From contig NZ_JAPJDA010000006.1 in NCBI RefSeq assembly GCF_026241755.1, positions 8,454-72,453 on the forward strand: a DNA stretch of 64,000 nucleotides, in the 5' to 3' direction. The position numbers were made by a program, and so were the translations under genes. The stretch comes from Salinimicrobium profundisediminis (lineage in GTDB: Bacteria > Bacteroidota > Bacteroidia > Flavobacteriales > Flavobacteriaceae). A model generated the notes under the pieces. That model did no database searches. It had not been told where the DNA came from and saw only the letters and a list, made by a program, of their open reading frames with translations. This document shows, one piece after another, positions 48,812-58,048 of the stretch (its first letter is position 1; every line of letters starts with the position of its first letter).

Positions 48812-49678
48812 TGAGTACAGAAAATCAGAACAAGAACAAGGAACACTATGATCGCTTGTATAAAGACGGGCAGGTGAGTAATATTCTGCACTGGATCAAC
48901 AACCTGAATACCTTCCTCGATTCGGTGACTACTACCGAGATCAGTTGGTTTGCGATCTATAAAAATAATTTCAGGGATAGACTAGCGGGAAAGAAAGTGC
49001 TGGAAATGGGATGTGGGGATTGTACGAATGCAGCGATAATGGCAGCTCTCGGTGCTGAGGTGTACGCGAATGATATTGCCGATTCCAGTGGAAGGATTAT
49101 AGAACTGCTAAATGAGAATTATGAATTTAAACATCCCATAAAATTTATTTCCGGGGATTTCATTAAGAATAATCTGAAGGGGAACCAGTTTGATTTCGTA
49201 ATTGGTAAGGCATTTCTTCATCACCTGGAAATTCCTCTGGAAGAGAAATTTTTGGCAGAAACTGCCCGACTTTTAATCTCAAACGGGGAAGCTCGTTTTT
49301 TTCGAACCTGCCGTAAATTTGCAATTGCTGGATGAACTCCGTTGGCATATTCCGGTGGGAAATCGTCCCTCCAAATTTCAAAAAGAGAAATTTCAGGAGT
49401 GGAAAAATAATGACCCACATCCCGATCGTAGTTTCAGCAGTAAACATTTCGAAACAGCAGGTAGAAAATTTTTTAAGGAGGTGGAAATTCATCCTGTAGG
49501 TACTATAGAGCGCTTTAGCCGCATATTTCAATGGGGTGAAAAGAAAAACAAGTTCAAACAATGGGCATTGAAAGAAGAACAGAAACTACCTTACGACTTG
49601 AACAGGAGTTTAACAAGGAGCCAATTGATAGTTTACAAACAACCTCTGTCAATTGACAATTATGCAATAAACAATTAA
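48811..49678 (+). pseudogene. SAM-dependent methyltransferase split by a frameshift in a T7 run
   Basis: The first frame (48811-49335) gives MSTENQNKNKEHYDRLYKDG, the SAM motif KVLEMGCGDCTNAAI, FDFVIGKAFLHHLEIPLEEK and LISNGEARFF, then meaningless RTCRKFAIAG and a stop. In the next frame the natural continuation EPAVNLQLLDELRWHIPVGN runs on to 49678. The break is the homopolymer at 49296-49302: with six T residues instead of seven the reading would be continuous (about 288 aa). Translationally coupled to the pyruvyl transferase. Could be a true pseudogene, a phase-variable gene or a sequencing error. Confidence 0.85.
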
Positions 49679-49749
49679 CAAGAAGGGTAAACAGCAAACA
49701 AATAATTAAAAATACCGGCAACTGAGAACCGACAACTGAGAACCGTAAT
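49670..49749. repeat. Heptanucleotide tract between convergent genes
   Basis: CGGCAACTGAGAACCGACAA then CTGAGAACCG, with AAACAATTAACAAG-type text before it; 7-bp spacing of AAC-words. Confidence 0.75.
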
Positions 49750-50907
49750 TTACCCGTGCTCCATCCTCTGACTACTGACAACTCCTTCATAAAACCGAAT
49801 ATTCTCCTTTACCACCACTTCTGTAGAAAACTTTTTTAAGACCCGTTCCCTGGCTGCCTTTCCAAACTGTTCTGTTAGTTCAGGGTCCTTTAATAGTGTA
49901 ACTACTTTTTCTGAATAGGCTTCATGATCTTTAGGGTTAACCATAAAACCCGTTTTCCCCTCTATCATAACCTCTTTTGCCCATCCAATGTCTGAGGTTA
50001 TCAATGCTTTTTCCATGGCCATGGCTTCGATCCAGGTCATGGGCAAAGCTTCAGCAAAGGAAGGAAGGACCACTACCCGGGCTTTGGCAATTTCATCAAG
50101 TATAGCTTCATACGGCAGACTTCCCAGCCATTCCACCTTTTCTGCTGCTTCGGGAGAGAAGTTTTCTGTTATTAATTCTTTGGTAGACCTCCCGGTGCGG
50201 TTATCCGGTACATCCTTTCCTGCAAATAAGAAGCGTGCTGTGGGGAATTCTTCTATGACCCTGTTGAAGATCGCGGGCAGCTCCAGGACACCTTTTTTTC
50301 TAATCATGCTTCCAAAGTAAAGGATACTTCCTTCCTGCATCTTCTCCTGTAGGGGTTGAAATCGCTTTACATCTATGGAATTGGGAATTACTTTAATTTC
50401 CTTTTTAAGCTGAAAGATCTTTTGGGTTTCTTCTGCAGTGAACTTGCTCACGGATAATAAATGATCTGCTCCCTGCAGCGCCAGTTTCTCAAACCAGAAA
50501 TTCTTTTGTTTCTGTTTTCTGTTTTCCAGTTTACAAAAATACGCATCACTGCCGTTCATTCTTATTACCAAAGGGCAACACAGTTTCATAAAAGCAGTGA
50601 TCCCGGTCCAGTCGGGGGCTTCTATGGCGTCAATTTTATCTACAGCAATATATTTGTTGAGGTAATTCTGAAGGAATTTCCGGTGCAGGTACCATCCAAA
50701 TAGCTTAAAGCTCCTATGTTTTATGAAATGAAATTTTATCCCGTTTTCGGTAAAGATGTGATCCTCCTGCTGGTCAAATATAAAAATGGAAACTTTTACT
50801 TCATTTTCTACAAGGGCAGTCACCATATTCTTTATGCTGGTGCCGAGTCCCGCGGCAGGACCGGAACGGGAGTGAGGATATTCTGGAGTGAGGAAGCCTA
50901 TGTGCAT
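49750..50907 (-). CDS. Glycosyltransferase family 4
   Basis: 385 residues, GT-B fold. N-terminal acceptor half begins MHIGFLTPEYPHSRSGPAAG with a glycine-rich loop (LGTSIKNMVTAL). The donor half starts near residue 190: SILYFGSMIRKKGVLELPAI, ARFLFAGKDVPD, EWLGSLPYEAILDEIAKARV then VVLPSFAEALPMTWIEAMAM with the GT4 E-x7-E pattern, and GKTGFMVNPKDHEAYSEKVV. Probably adds a hexose to the O-antigen-type glycan. Separated from the following minus-strand genes by a repeat tract. Confidence 0.92.
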   Translation of the reverse strand: MHIGFLTPEYPHSRSGPAAGLGTSIKNMVTALVENEVKVSIFIFDQQEDHIFTENGIKFHFIKHRSFKLFGWYLHRKFLQNYLNKYIAVDKIDAIEAPDWTGITAFMKLCCPLVIRMNGSDAYFCKLENRKQKQKNFWFEKLALQGADHLLSVSKFTAEETQKIFQLKKEIKVIPNSIDVKRFQPLQEKMQEGSILYFGSMIRKKGVLELPAIFNRVIEEFPTARFLFAGKDVPDNRTGRSTKELITENFSPEAAEKVEWLGSLPYEAILDEIAKARVVVLPSFAEALPMTWIEAMAMEKALITSDIGWAKEVMIEGKTGFMVNPKDHEAYSEKVVTLLKDPELTEQFGKAARERVLKKFSTEVVVKENIRFYEGVVSSQRMEHG

Positions 50908-51010
50908 AATCGGTTATCGGTTATCAGTTCTCAGTTGTGAGTTGTCATTGCGAGCCTGCCTGTCTGCCGGCAGGCGCAGCGAAGCAATCTGTTGTCGGTT
51001 ATCATGCTAT
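50905..51010. repeat. Heptamer tract with an ATTGCG...GCAAT hairpin element
   Basis: CGGTTATCGGTTATCAGTTC (7-bp period) leads into a hairpin at 50947-50988 with outer arms ATTGC/GCAAT and inner GCCTGCC/GGCAGGC, then GTTGTCGGTTATC. Similar ATTGCGAG...GAAGCAAT elements are frequent in Bacteroidetes (general knowledge). Confidence 0.7.
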
Positions 51011-51019
51011 CTTCATACA

Positions 51020-51925
51020 TCAATTCTTAGCCTTTGTCTCCCGCTGAAGGAAGTCTGTTATCAGGATCTTTGTAAATTCTTTAGCTCCCTCTAAATTAAT
51101 ATGTCCGCAATCAGCAAAGAAATTTTCTTTCCTGTCAAAAATGTCAATATAATTAAACATTTCCGGTAGCTTATCCTGAAGTTTTTTTGCGTATTCCCGG
51201 TTCTTAACTTCGGAGCAATAGGGAGCCAAAAAATAATACAAATTAGCTTCTTGTTGTGACATCAGTTGTTGAATTTCGACCAAACTGTTATTTTTATCTG
51301 CTATTTCAGAGGGTAGGGAACCATAGAGTTTTTTACCTGTTCCAGTAAGTGGAAAAAATCCATTTTCATAATTCCTTCCTGTTTTGTTGCGGATTGTCTG
51401 ATTAAAGAATTCTCTAAAGCCAACAACCTTTTCGTACTTCAAATAGCCATAGAACGGCACATTCAGGATGTAAGGTCCATCTTCTTCTTTAAGGAGCTGC
51501 TCCCGTATAACCGGATTCTTCCTGTAGGGGATGAGTGTGGCTTTGAATGCAGGAGATAAGGTTATATCTTTTTCATTATAGGAGTAATCGACCTGAACAA
51601 ACACATGCTTTACTTTTACTCCTTTTGCAATTAGAAGCTTTAAAAGAACGTAAGAATCCTGAAGTGAGCTGCCGGAAATACCGAGATTAATACAGGGTTT
51701 GCCTGTGATCTGTTCAACAACTTCACAGTCTATACTATTCTCTGTACGGGAGGACCCTAAAAAAACATATTCGAAATATTCCCCTTCTTCTAAGGATTGT
51801 ACTTTTTGATGCTTGGAGCGGATAACTCCATTGGCAAAAATGAAATCATAAGTCTGTTCCAACAACAGCAAGCCGATCACAAAAACCATTAATATTTTTA
51901 ATATGTATAGGAGAAATTTTTTCAT
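51020..51925 (-). CDS. SGNH-like membrane-anchored protein, MBOAT partner
   Basis: 301 residues. One N-terminal transmembrane helix (about 5-24) then a periplasmic domain with the DltD/AlgX-like SGNH pattern: FLGSSRTENSID (Ser at 58/59), INLGISGSSLQDSYVLLKLL, and the C-terminal DCGHINLEGAKEF (catalytic Asp-x-x-His). Its start overlaps the last base region of the MBOAT gene (51925), indicating coupled translation. In such pairs the MBOAT protein moves an acyl group across the membrane and the SGNH partner passes it to the glycan. Substrate unknown. Confidence 0.75.
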   Translation of the reverse strand: MKKFLLYILKILMVFVIGLLLLEQTYDFIFANGVIRSKHQKVQSLEEGEYFEYVFLGSSRTENSIDCEVVEQITGKPCINLGISGSSLQDSYVLLKLLIAKGVKVKHVFVQVDYSYNEKDITLSPAFKATLIPYRKNPVIREQLLKEEDGPYILNVPFYGYLKYEKVVGFREFFNQTIRNKTGRNYENGFFPLTGTGKKLYGSLPSEIADKNNSLVEIQQLMSQQEANLYYFLAPYCSEVKNREYAKKLQDKLPEMFNYIDIFDRKENFFADCGHINLEGAKEFTKILITDFLQRETKAKN

Positions 51926-53355
51926 CAGAACTGGAAGTAAATAAATTCCTGATAGTCAGAATATACTCCTAAGGTTAGTAACATAAATACTACAACAGTT
52001 ATTTTCAACCATTTTAGTTTACCGGTGAAAGGATGTTCAGCCATTCTGTGAAACCATTCGAACCCTATGAATATTAAAAGAAGTAGCACTAATTCAACGC
52101 TGAATCTTTCTATCGGAAGATATTCAATATCAAATTTTAAGGACATGAATATTCTTTTGATATACTCAAATGCGGCAGAAACACTTTCCGATCTAAAGAA
52201 TATCCAGGCGAAAGTTACGAGAGAAAAGGTTCCCAAGATCTTCAGAAGCTCCCTGAAGGAGGGAAAAATCGAGTTGCTGTGTTTTGGGTTTAAATATTTC
52301 CTATTCGTTTTCGTAATTAATAGAGGAATGAAAAGAGCTGCATGAATTCCGCCCCAAATTAAAAAAGTCCAGTTTGCTCCATGCCAGAAACCGCTTAAAA
52401 GAAAAACTATCAGGATATTTCTGATGCGGTACCATTCTCCCACTCGTGAGCCTCCCAATGGGATATATATGTAGTCCCGGAACCAGGTAGATAAAGAAAT
52501 ATGCCATCTTCTCCAGAATTCGCCTATGTTCCTGGAGAAATATGGGTAATTGAAATTGCGCATCAGGTCATATCCAAATAATTTCGCGACACCTATGGCT
52601 ATATCTGTGTATCCGGAAAAATCGGCATAGATCTGGAACGAGAAATAAAAAGCGCCCAATAGTAGAGTGGCCGAATTTAAATTCTCATAATTCCTGAAAA
52701 TAGAATCGGCATAGATCGCGCAGTTATCGGCAATAACTATCTTTTTGAACAGCCCCCACAAAATCAGGTTTAGCCCAAAAATTATCTGACTGGGAATAAA
52801 TCTTTTTTTCCTCCTGAATTGAGGTAGGAGATTGGCCGCCCTCTCAATGGGGCCGGCGACTAACTGAGGAAAGAAGGAGACAAAAGCAGCGAAATTTATA
52901 AAGTTTTTGGTCGCCTTTATTTTTCCTCTATAAATGTCGATAATATAACTTAATGTCTGAAAGGTATAGAAAGAAATTCCTACCGGAAGGATGATATTAA
53001 GGCTTGAGATATTGAAATTTACACCCAAACCTCCCCATGCTTCTGTCCAGCTTTCCAGAAAGAAATTAAAATATTTAAAAAAGGCCAGGATGCCTATGTT
53101 CACACAGAGACTAAGAACCAGAAGTGATCTCCGGACGCTCTTTTCTTTTTGGTTTTCAAGAGCTAAACCTATTAAATAATCAACAAGGGTACTTAGAGCT
53201 AACAATCCAAGAAATCTATAGTCCCACCACCCATAGAAAAAATAGCTGGAAATTAGAATAATTATGTTCTGGATTTTCTTAGACCCTTTGAAAGACCAGT
53301 AAAGGATAAAGACCAGAGGGAGAAAGACCAGGAAAGCAAGGGAATTGAAGAGCAC
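51925..53355 (-). CDS. MBOAT family membrane-bound O-acyltransferase (AlgI-like)
   Basis: 476 residues, about ten membrane segments. AlgI/DltB-type motifs: FFPQLVAGPIERAANLLPQF, FSGYTDIAIGVAKLFGYDLM, NFNYPYFSRNIGEFWRRWHI then SLSTWFRDYIYIPLGGSR, and the catalytic His in SGFWHGANWTFLIWGGIHA (H325). Likely O-acetylates a polysaccharide of this locus together with the SGNH-like protein encoded next to it. Upstream neighbour (19-bp gap) is a GT-B-like protein on the same strand. Confidence 0.93.
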   Translation of the reverse strand: MLFNSLAFLVFLPLVFILYWSFKGSKKIQNIIILISSYFFYGWWDYRFLGLLALSTLVDYLIGLALENQKEKSVRRSLLVLSLCVNIGILAFFKYFNFFLESWTEAWGGLGVNFNISSLNIILPVGISFYTFQTLSYIIDIYRGKIKATKNFINFAAFVSFFPQLVAGPIERAANLLPQFRRKKRFIPSQIIFGLNLILWGLFKKIVIADNCAIYADSIFRNYENLNSATLLLGAFYFSFQIYADFSGYTDIAIGVAKLFGYDLMRNFNYPYFSRNIGEFWRRWHISLSTWFRDYIYIPLGGSRVGEWYRIRNILIVFLLSGFWHGANWTFLIWGGIHAALFIPLLITKTNRKYLNPKHSNSIFPSFRELLKILGTFSLVTFAWIFFRSESVSAAFEYIKRIFMSLKFDIEYLPIERFSVELVLLLLIFIGFEWFHRMAEHPFTGKLKWLKITVVVFMLLTLGVYSDYQEFIYFQF

Positions 53356-53374
53356 AGTTAGGGGGCTGATTAAA

Positions 53375-54796
53375 CTATTTTAAAACTATTTTTTTAATCT
53401 TCTCCCAAATCCTCTGCGAAGCCTCTTGAGGGGGATGTATATTTATTTTTTTGAACCATTTCCTGGTTTCCTCAAAATCTTCCGGTTTGGCCGAAAGTGC
53501 AAATTCTAATTTTTCAGGAATCTCATCTTTGGAATTCAGCCAGAAAACGGCCTTTTTAGAAGGCATAGACCTGAAGTGGACAAAATTGTAAACCTTCTGC
53601 GGTGTCCAGGATTTATCTGTTCTATTTTTTACTTTGTAGTTTAAATATAGACAAGGTTTATCAAAAATTCCATAATCGAAAACCATGGAAGAAGCAAGAT
53701 TCACCACAGCCTCTGTATGAATTATGGTATTGATCTGCAATGCAAGATCATTTATAGTTGGTAAAATAGAATTCCAATTATCTCCCACTTTTTTCCAAAG
53801 CGGATTGACAGGAATAATTATATCCTGGTGTTTTTCCAGTACAGCATCATATCGATTCGAAAAATCCACCGGACATCTCCTGAAAACAATTCCCAAACTC
53901 CTGCCTTCGTTGTTGAGTTGTCTTACACTTTCAGCAATGTCGTCCAGATATTGAGGATCATCCGGGCAGGTAGTATTATCGTCTCCGCTGAAACAAATAT
54001 ATCTTTTCGAAAGATCCAAACCGTGTTCCTCAAAAAAATCCTGCCGGCTTTGTCTCAAACTCATATCAGAATGCGGTTCGAATTGAGGGCTACCCGTAAT
54101 TAAAATCTGTTGCGGTTTGATATGGGAATAATACTTCAGTAGCTCTTCCGCCATATAAGCGCTCCAAACAAAATAATGATCTGTATCAACTACCATAGTC
54201 GCCTTGGGTAGGTTGTCCCAGGAAAATATAAAAGTAGCAGTAGGTATTTCCAAATCCCGGGCGGCAGTAAGCGGAGCAATAGCATTTACTGGGCGTTGAT
54301 TTGTACAGAAAACCAGGTCTGGCTTTTCCTCTTCCAGGACTGCTTTGCAGTGTTCATAGAATCTTCCCTTTCTCTCTGAAGCTTGCATCTTACTTCGGAG
54401 CTCCTGCAAGCCCTTCTCACTACTGTGACTATGAATCAAATACTTTATAATACTATTCTTGATCTGGGCTTTTATACCTTTTTGTGAAGCCGGAAATTTA
54501 TAGGTCTGGTATACAGGATCTTTAAATGTTCTGGTAAAATGGTCAAGCTCTGCTTCTATTTTCGCTCTTTTGAGGAGATCAGTTTTTGCCTTTGCCCTTC
54601 CTTCCAGCTTAATTTCTTTATAGCTTAAACAGGAAAGATCAAAAGGAGTATGATTCCAGAAGATCACCTCCCAATCCATTTTTTCTCCTATGTCTACAAA
54701 AGAGGTGAAGGCAAAATTCCGTAAGCCCACTCCATCAGGAAGCAGAATAAGAATTTTCTTTTTAGCGGTCAAGGCGGCAGATTTGGTTGGATTCAA
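53375..54796 (-). CDS. Putative GT-B glycosyltransferase (capsule/UGT-like)
   Basis: 473 residues, soluble. N-terminal Rossmann start KKILILLPDGVGLRNFAFTS; middle PDLVFCTNQRPVNAIAPLTA and TATFIFSWDNLPKATMVVDT; the second domain opens with QILITGSPQFEPHSDMSLRQ, followed by RYICFSGDDNTTCPDDPQYL, FRRCPVDFSNRYDAVLEKHQ and the AVVNLASSMVFDYGIFDKPC block with an acidic residue where GT-B nucleotide-sugar sites lie. Similar to poorly characterised proteins of LPS loci. No confident family, so the glycosyltransferase call rests on fold-like features and context. Confidence 0.65.
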   Translation of the reverse strand: MNPTKSAALTAKKKILILLPDGVGLRNFAFTSFVDIGEKMDWEVIFWNHTPFDLSCLSYKEIKLEGRAKAKTDLLKRAKIEAELDHFTRTFKDPVYQTYKFPASQKGIKAQIKNSIIKYLIHSHSSEKGLQELRSKMQASERKGRFYEHCKAVLEEEKPDLVFCTNQRPVNAIAPLTAARDLEIPTATFIFSWDNLPKATMVVDTDHYFVWSAYMAEELLKYYSHIKPQQILITGSPQFEPHSDMSLRQSRQDFFEEHGLDLSKRYICFSGDDNTTCPDDPQYLDDIAESVRQLNNEGRSLGIVFRRCPVDFSNRYDAVLEKHQDIIIPVNPLWKKVGDNWNSILPTINDLALQINTIIHTEAVVNLASSMVFDYGIFDKPCLYLNYKVKNRTDKSWTPQKVYNFVHFRSMPSKKAVFWLNSKDEIPEKLEFALSAKPEDFEETRKWFKKINIHPPQEASQRIWEKIKKIVLK

Positions 54797-54968
54797 ATAT
54801 AGGGATTTTTGGGAATGGGGAATTGGTGAATGGTTAATTGTAGATGGGTTATTTGGTAATTTTTAATTGTAAATTGAAAACAGCCATGAATTCACGAATA
54901 TCTTTGTTATAGCCCGCTAATTGACAGGTTCCATTTTGGAATTTAGTGCTTAATCTGTGAAATCCACT

Positions 54969-55769
54969 TTAATTTGTGTAATTCTTGACAATGGGCTTAG
55001 CCTCATCCCTTCTTCTCTTATCCGCCAAATAATCCTCCATTAAACCTCCGTCAAAACTCATGTAGATCTCCTTTAACACCTCCGGACTAAGATCCTTATT
55101 CCTGCAAAGCTTTCCGGAGTTTTCTTGTTTTTTTGGAGTGATGTTTCTGGCATTATATTTCTTTAGGATTTTAGGAAGGATTTTGCCAGCCTTTAAAATT
55201 GTTTTGTTTCCTATATCGTGAAGATTATCGCCCTGTTCGATATTGGGACGAAACTGATGCAAAATATCCCCCCTATCCACGGCAGTAGTTGCCAGGTGAA
55301 TCGTACCGCCCACGCATTCGGGTTCTTTATAAAAATAAGGAAATAGGTTGGTGGCAGAACCCCGGTAATAAGGAGAAATTCCAAGATGTAGATTAATAAT
55401 GCGACCGGGATATTTTTCCAGGAGCTGTTTCTTTATAATTGAGGTGCCAAAAAGGACAATAAATTGAGGTTCTATTTTTTCTATGGCTGTACCAACCTGT
55501 GCCGAATTTATCTCTCCGTAGCTTACCTCTATTACTGTGGAAGTTGATGGGAATTTTCGGAAATCATTAAAATATTGTTCTTCTGAAGTTTCCCTGGCTT
55601 CAAAATGTTCTTTGATGAACAAAGCCTCCTCTTCGCCGTAAGAACAGGTTTCGGTAATTCCAGAAGATTTCTTTTCAGTGATTATAAGGGGCAGGTCCAG
55701 TTGCACTGCCAGAGAATGGGCAATATATTTATGCCGCAGGTTATCGCTTGTGAGTAAGACTATTTTCAT
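54969..55769 (-). CDS. Formyltransferase (sugar N-formyltransferase-like)
   Basis: 266 residues from ATG 55769; the frame is open 20 codons further upstream but those overlap the deacetylase gene in another frame. Formyl_trans_N core: MKIVLLTSDNLRHKYIAHSL, IEPQFIVLFGTSIIKKQLLE, IINLHLGISPYYRGSATNLF (Asn-x-His of the catalytic triad) and VDRGDILHQFRPNIEQGDNL (Asp). Would transfer a formyl group from 10-formyl-tetrahydrofolate to an amino sugar. The start lies inside the end of the polysaccharide deacetylase gene, so both are probably one translational unit. Confidence 0.88.
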   Translation of the reverse strand: MKIVLLTSDNLRHKYIAHSLAVQLDLPLIITEKKSSGITETCSYGEEEALFIKEHFEARETSEEQYFNDFRKFPSTSTVIEVSYGEINSAQVGTAIEKIEPQFIVLFGTSIIKKQLLEKYPGRIINLHLGISPYYRGSATNLFPYFYKEPECVGGTIHLATTAVDRGDILHQFRPNIEQGDNLHDIGNKTILKAGKILPKILKKYNARNITPKKQENSGKLCRNKDLSPEVLKEIYMSFDGGLMEDYLADKRRRDEAKPIVKNYTN

Positions 55770-56715
55770 AAGTATGCCATTGTCTAAAAGCCGTTTTTTC
55801 AAAAGGATTTTTATTTTCAAAAAGGTCATTTTTTCCTCCGGGCAGGTCGTTGCAATCGTATCTGGCTAAAAGTAAACTGTCTTCTTCCAGGGAAGCATTA
55901 GCTGCCCTTTCCATACTAAAGCCCAACTCGAATCCTGCCTCTTTTACCATTTTTTGAATTCCTACACAGGAATCCCGGGAGCCATAGGGATAACTAAGGG
56001 AAATGGCCTTTTTGCCAAATCGCTTCAAAAAGAAATCCTGCGTCTTGTGCATTTCATTTTTTACTTCAGAAGCCTTAAGCCGTCCCAGGGGCAAATGCCG
56101 GTGTGAATGAGACCCTAAAGCCCTTTTTTTATGTAATTCCTGAAGCATTTCTTCTGTGAAGTACAGTTCTTTTGCAATTTTCTCTTCCTCAAAGACCTCA
56201 GCAAACAAAGGTTCCACAAAATTCTTTTGCTCCTCGTGGCTGAGTTTAAAATTGAGCAGGTATTTCAACAGCGCGTTCTCTTTACTGTCGTAATTGTAAT
56301 GTTTTAAGGCAGCTTTTTCTTCTATTTCTGAAAGTGGATTTACCTCCAATTCCTGCAGCAGCTCTAGGGGGGGTATCTGTGACCGCAGTAAATGGATCTT
56401 ATGTACCAAAGAAACTTTGTTGTCACTGAAGTTGAAGGTATTGATAAAAAACACATGCGGAATCCCCATCTCCTCCAGCACAGGCTGTGCCAGGTCATAT
56501 TGTTCTTTTAAACCATCATCAAAAGTGATGAGAAAAAAGTTTTTATCAAATGCCCTTTTTGGATGGTAAAGTAAATCTTCCTGCGAAATAAAATTTCCAA
56601 ATCTGGAAAGCTGCTCCAATTGGCTACGGAATTGTTGCGGAGTTAGCCCAAATATGCTCGGATAGGGGGCGGAGAAATCTTCCCGTATATAATGATAATT
56701 GGCAACTATGAGCAT
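55741..56715 (-). CDS. Polysaccharide deacetylase family protein (NodB-like)
   Basis: 324 residues, no signal peptide. NodB motif 1 FLITFDDGLKEQYDLAQPVL (D66, D67), the metal-binding histidines in GSHSHRHLPLGRL, and motif FGKKAISLSYPYGSRDSCVG are present. Between motifs 1 and 2 lies a longer helical insert than usual. May remove an N-acetyl group from a lipid-linked or nucleotide-linked sugar on the cytoplasmic side. Its end overlaps the formyltransferase start by about 29 nt, which suggests deacetylation followed by formylation of the same amino group. Confidence 0.88.
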   Translation of the reverse strand: MLIVANYHYIREDFSAPYPSIFGLTPQQFRSQLEQLSRFGNFISQEDLLYHPKRAFDKNFFLITFDDGLKEQYDLAQPVLEEMGIPHVFFINTFNFSDNKVSLVHKIHLLRSQIPPLELLQELEVNPLSEIEEKAALKHYNYDSKENALLKYLLNFKLSHEEQKNFVEPLFAEVFEEEKIAKELYFTEEMLQELHKKRALGSHSHRHLPLGRLKASEVKNEMHKTQDFFLKRFGKKAISLSYPYGSRDSCVGIQKMVKEAGFELGFSMERAANASLEEDSLLLARYDCNDLPGGKNDLFENKNPFEKTAFRQWHTYENSLTHKR

Positions 56716-56764
56716 AAAATTTTACTGAAATCAAAAATAGACATTTCTGGTTGATGCTGAAAAT

Positions 56765-58039
56765 TCAGCCTTTGTTTAAGCTTCTTCTCTTGGTCATCTC
56801 TCTAATTGCAAAGATCATAAATAATAATTCCAGACCTGCCTGGGGAGATCTAAATCTAAAACCGGAATACGTGATGATGGTAATACCAATAGTAGATATA
56901 ATTAGCGCAAGTACAAGGGATCGAACCAATTTGTTTTTAGAGAATGCCAGGAGATAGACCATAGCTATTAGAGCAAATAGTTGAAAAACCCACCTGCCGG
57001 TTTCCAATATCCCCGGTTTCGCAGTCTCCGGAAATGGATTAAAAGCACTTAAAAGTTTTCTGCTTACTGTGGGAAGTATTAATTCAGGATTAGAACATAT
57101 AAAGGCTAAAGTGGCTTCTTTATATAAACGCATTTTTGAAATTTCATCATATTCTCTCATTCTGTCATAGTCAATATATTTCAATACCAATGTTTCATCT
57201 GCCAAATCCCCTTGTGTGTTGGTGTGCTCATTTTTAACCTTTTTATTCCAGCCTTTTGCCATAACCGCTCCTGATGAAGTTGTGAGGATTAGACTATTTG
57301 AGTCCAGGACTATAAAATTTCTGGCAATCCAAATAGAAATAACGGCAGCACATATTATAGAGGAAAAAAGAAAAATTTTGAAATAAAGTTCTTTGTATAA
57401 AAAAAGAATGAACCAAACCGAAAAAGGTAAAAATATATAATAAGGATGAGCCAGAACAAGAATACCTCCTACCAGGGCCTGCGGTAAAAATCCAGATCTA
57501 TTTTTTACGAATCTCACCAAAAGATAAAGCCAAAGGGTGATAAAAAACAGAGTAATAGGTTCTGATAAGAAAACCCGCGAGTAAAGCTGCCAGGCCGGAC
57601 TTATGGCATATAAAAAAACACCCACTATTGCTATAATTTCCTGAACCTTTAGAGTCTTTAAAATTTGATAAAAGTAGTACATCCCCAATAGGTGTAGGAG
57701 GAATTTAAATGCAATCAAGTATGTAAGATTATACCCGAATATTATAAATATACCAGCTATCAGTAATGGCCAAACTGGAGGCCTGAATGCAGTACTTTCT
57801 GTGAAATCATATTTTTCGGAATCTATTCTATTAGCCTTGAAATGTGAAATAATTTGTTCTCTGGACGCATCGAAATGGCCGTATTTCCCGGTTTTTGCAA
57901 TACTCAGTCCAAGATGAATATAATCCCAGGCATCTCCTTCCGCTTGATGTTTATTATCTAAAGCAACGAGTCCGTTGTACACGAATACAAAAAGAAAAGT
58001 TAATCCAAAACCTATTTTTAGAGATGTTAATATTTTCAC
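56765..58039 (-). CDS. Multi-pass membrane glycosyltransferase (GT-C, ArnT/GT39-like)
   Basis: 424 residues with about nine to eleven transmembrane helices. The first periplasmic loop contains the acidic QAEGDAWDYIHLGLSIAKTG, matching the Asp-rich loop of GT-C enzymes, and ESTAFRPPVWPLLIAGIFII (RPPxyP pattern) is typical of PMT/ArnT-like proteins. The rest is hydrophobic with SPAWQLYSRVFLSEPITLFF and the C-terminal RFRSPQAGLELLFMIFAIRE. Would transfer a sugar from a polyprenyl-phosphate carrier; the GT2 polyprenyl-phosphate glycosyltransferase encoded two genes upstream would supply it. Confidence 0.8.
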   Translation of the reverse strand: MKILTSLKIGFGLTFLFVFVYNGLVALDNKHQAEGDAWDYIHLGLSIAKTGKYGHFDASREQIISHFKANRIDSEKYDFTESTAFRPPVWPLLIAGIFIIFGYNLTYLIAFKFLLHLLGMYYFYQILKTLKVQEIIAIVGVFLYAISPAWQLYSRVFLSEPITLFFITLWLYLLVRFVKNRSGFLPQALVGGILVLAHPYYIFLPFSVWFILFLYKELYFKIFLFSSIICAAVISIWIARNFIVLDSNSLILTTSSGAVMAKGWNKKVKNEHTNTQGDLADETLVLKYIDYDRMREYDEISKMRLYKEATLAFICSNPELILPTVSRKLLSAFNPFPETAKPGILETGRWVFQLFALIAMVYLLAFSKNKLVRSLVLALIISTIGITIITYSGFRFRSPQAGLELLFMIFAIREMTKRRSLNKG

Positions 58040-58048
58040 TTCATAATT

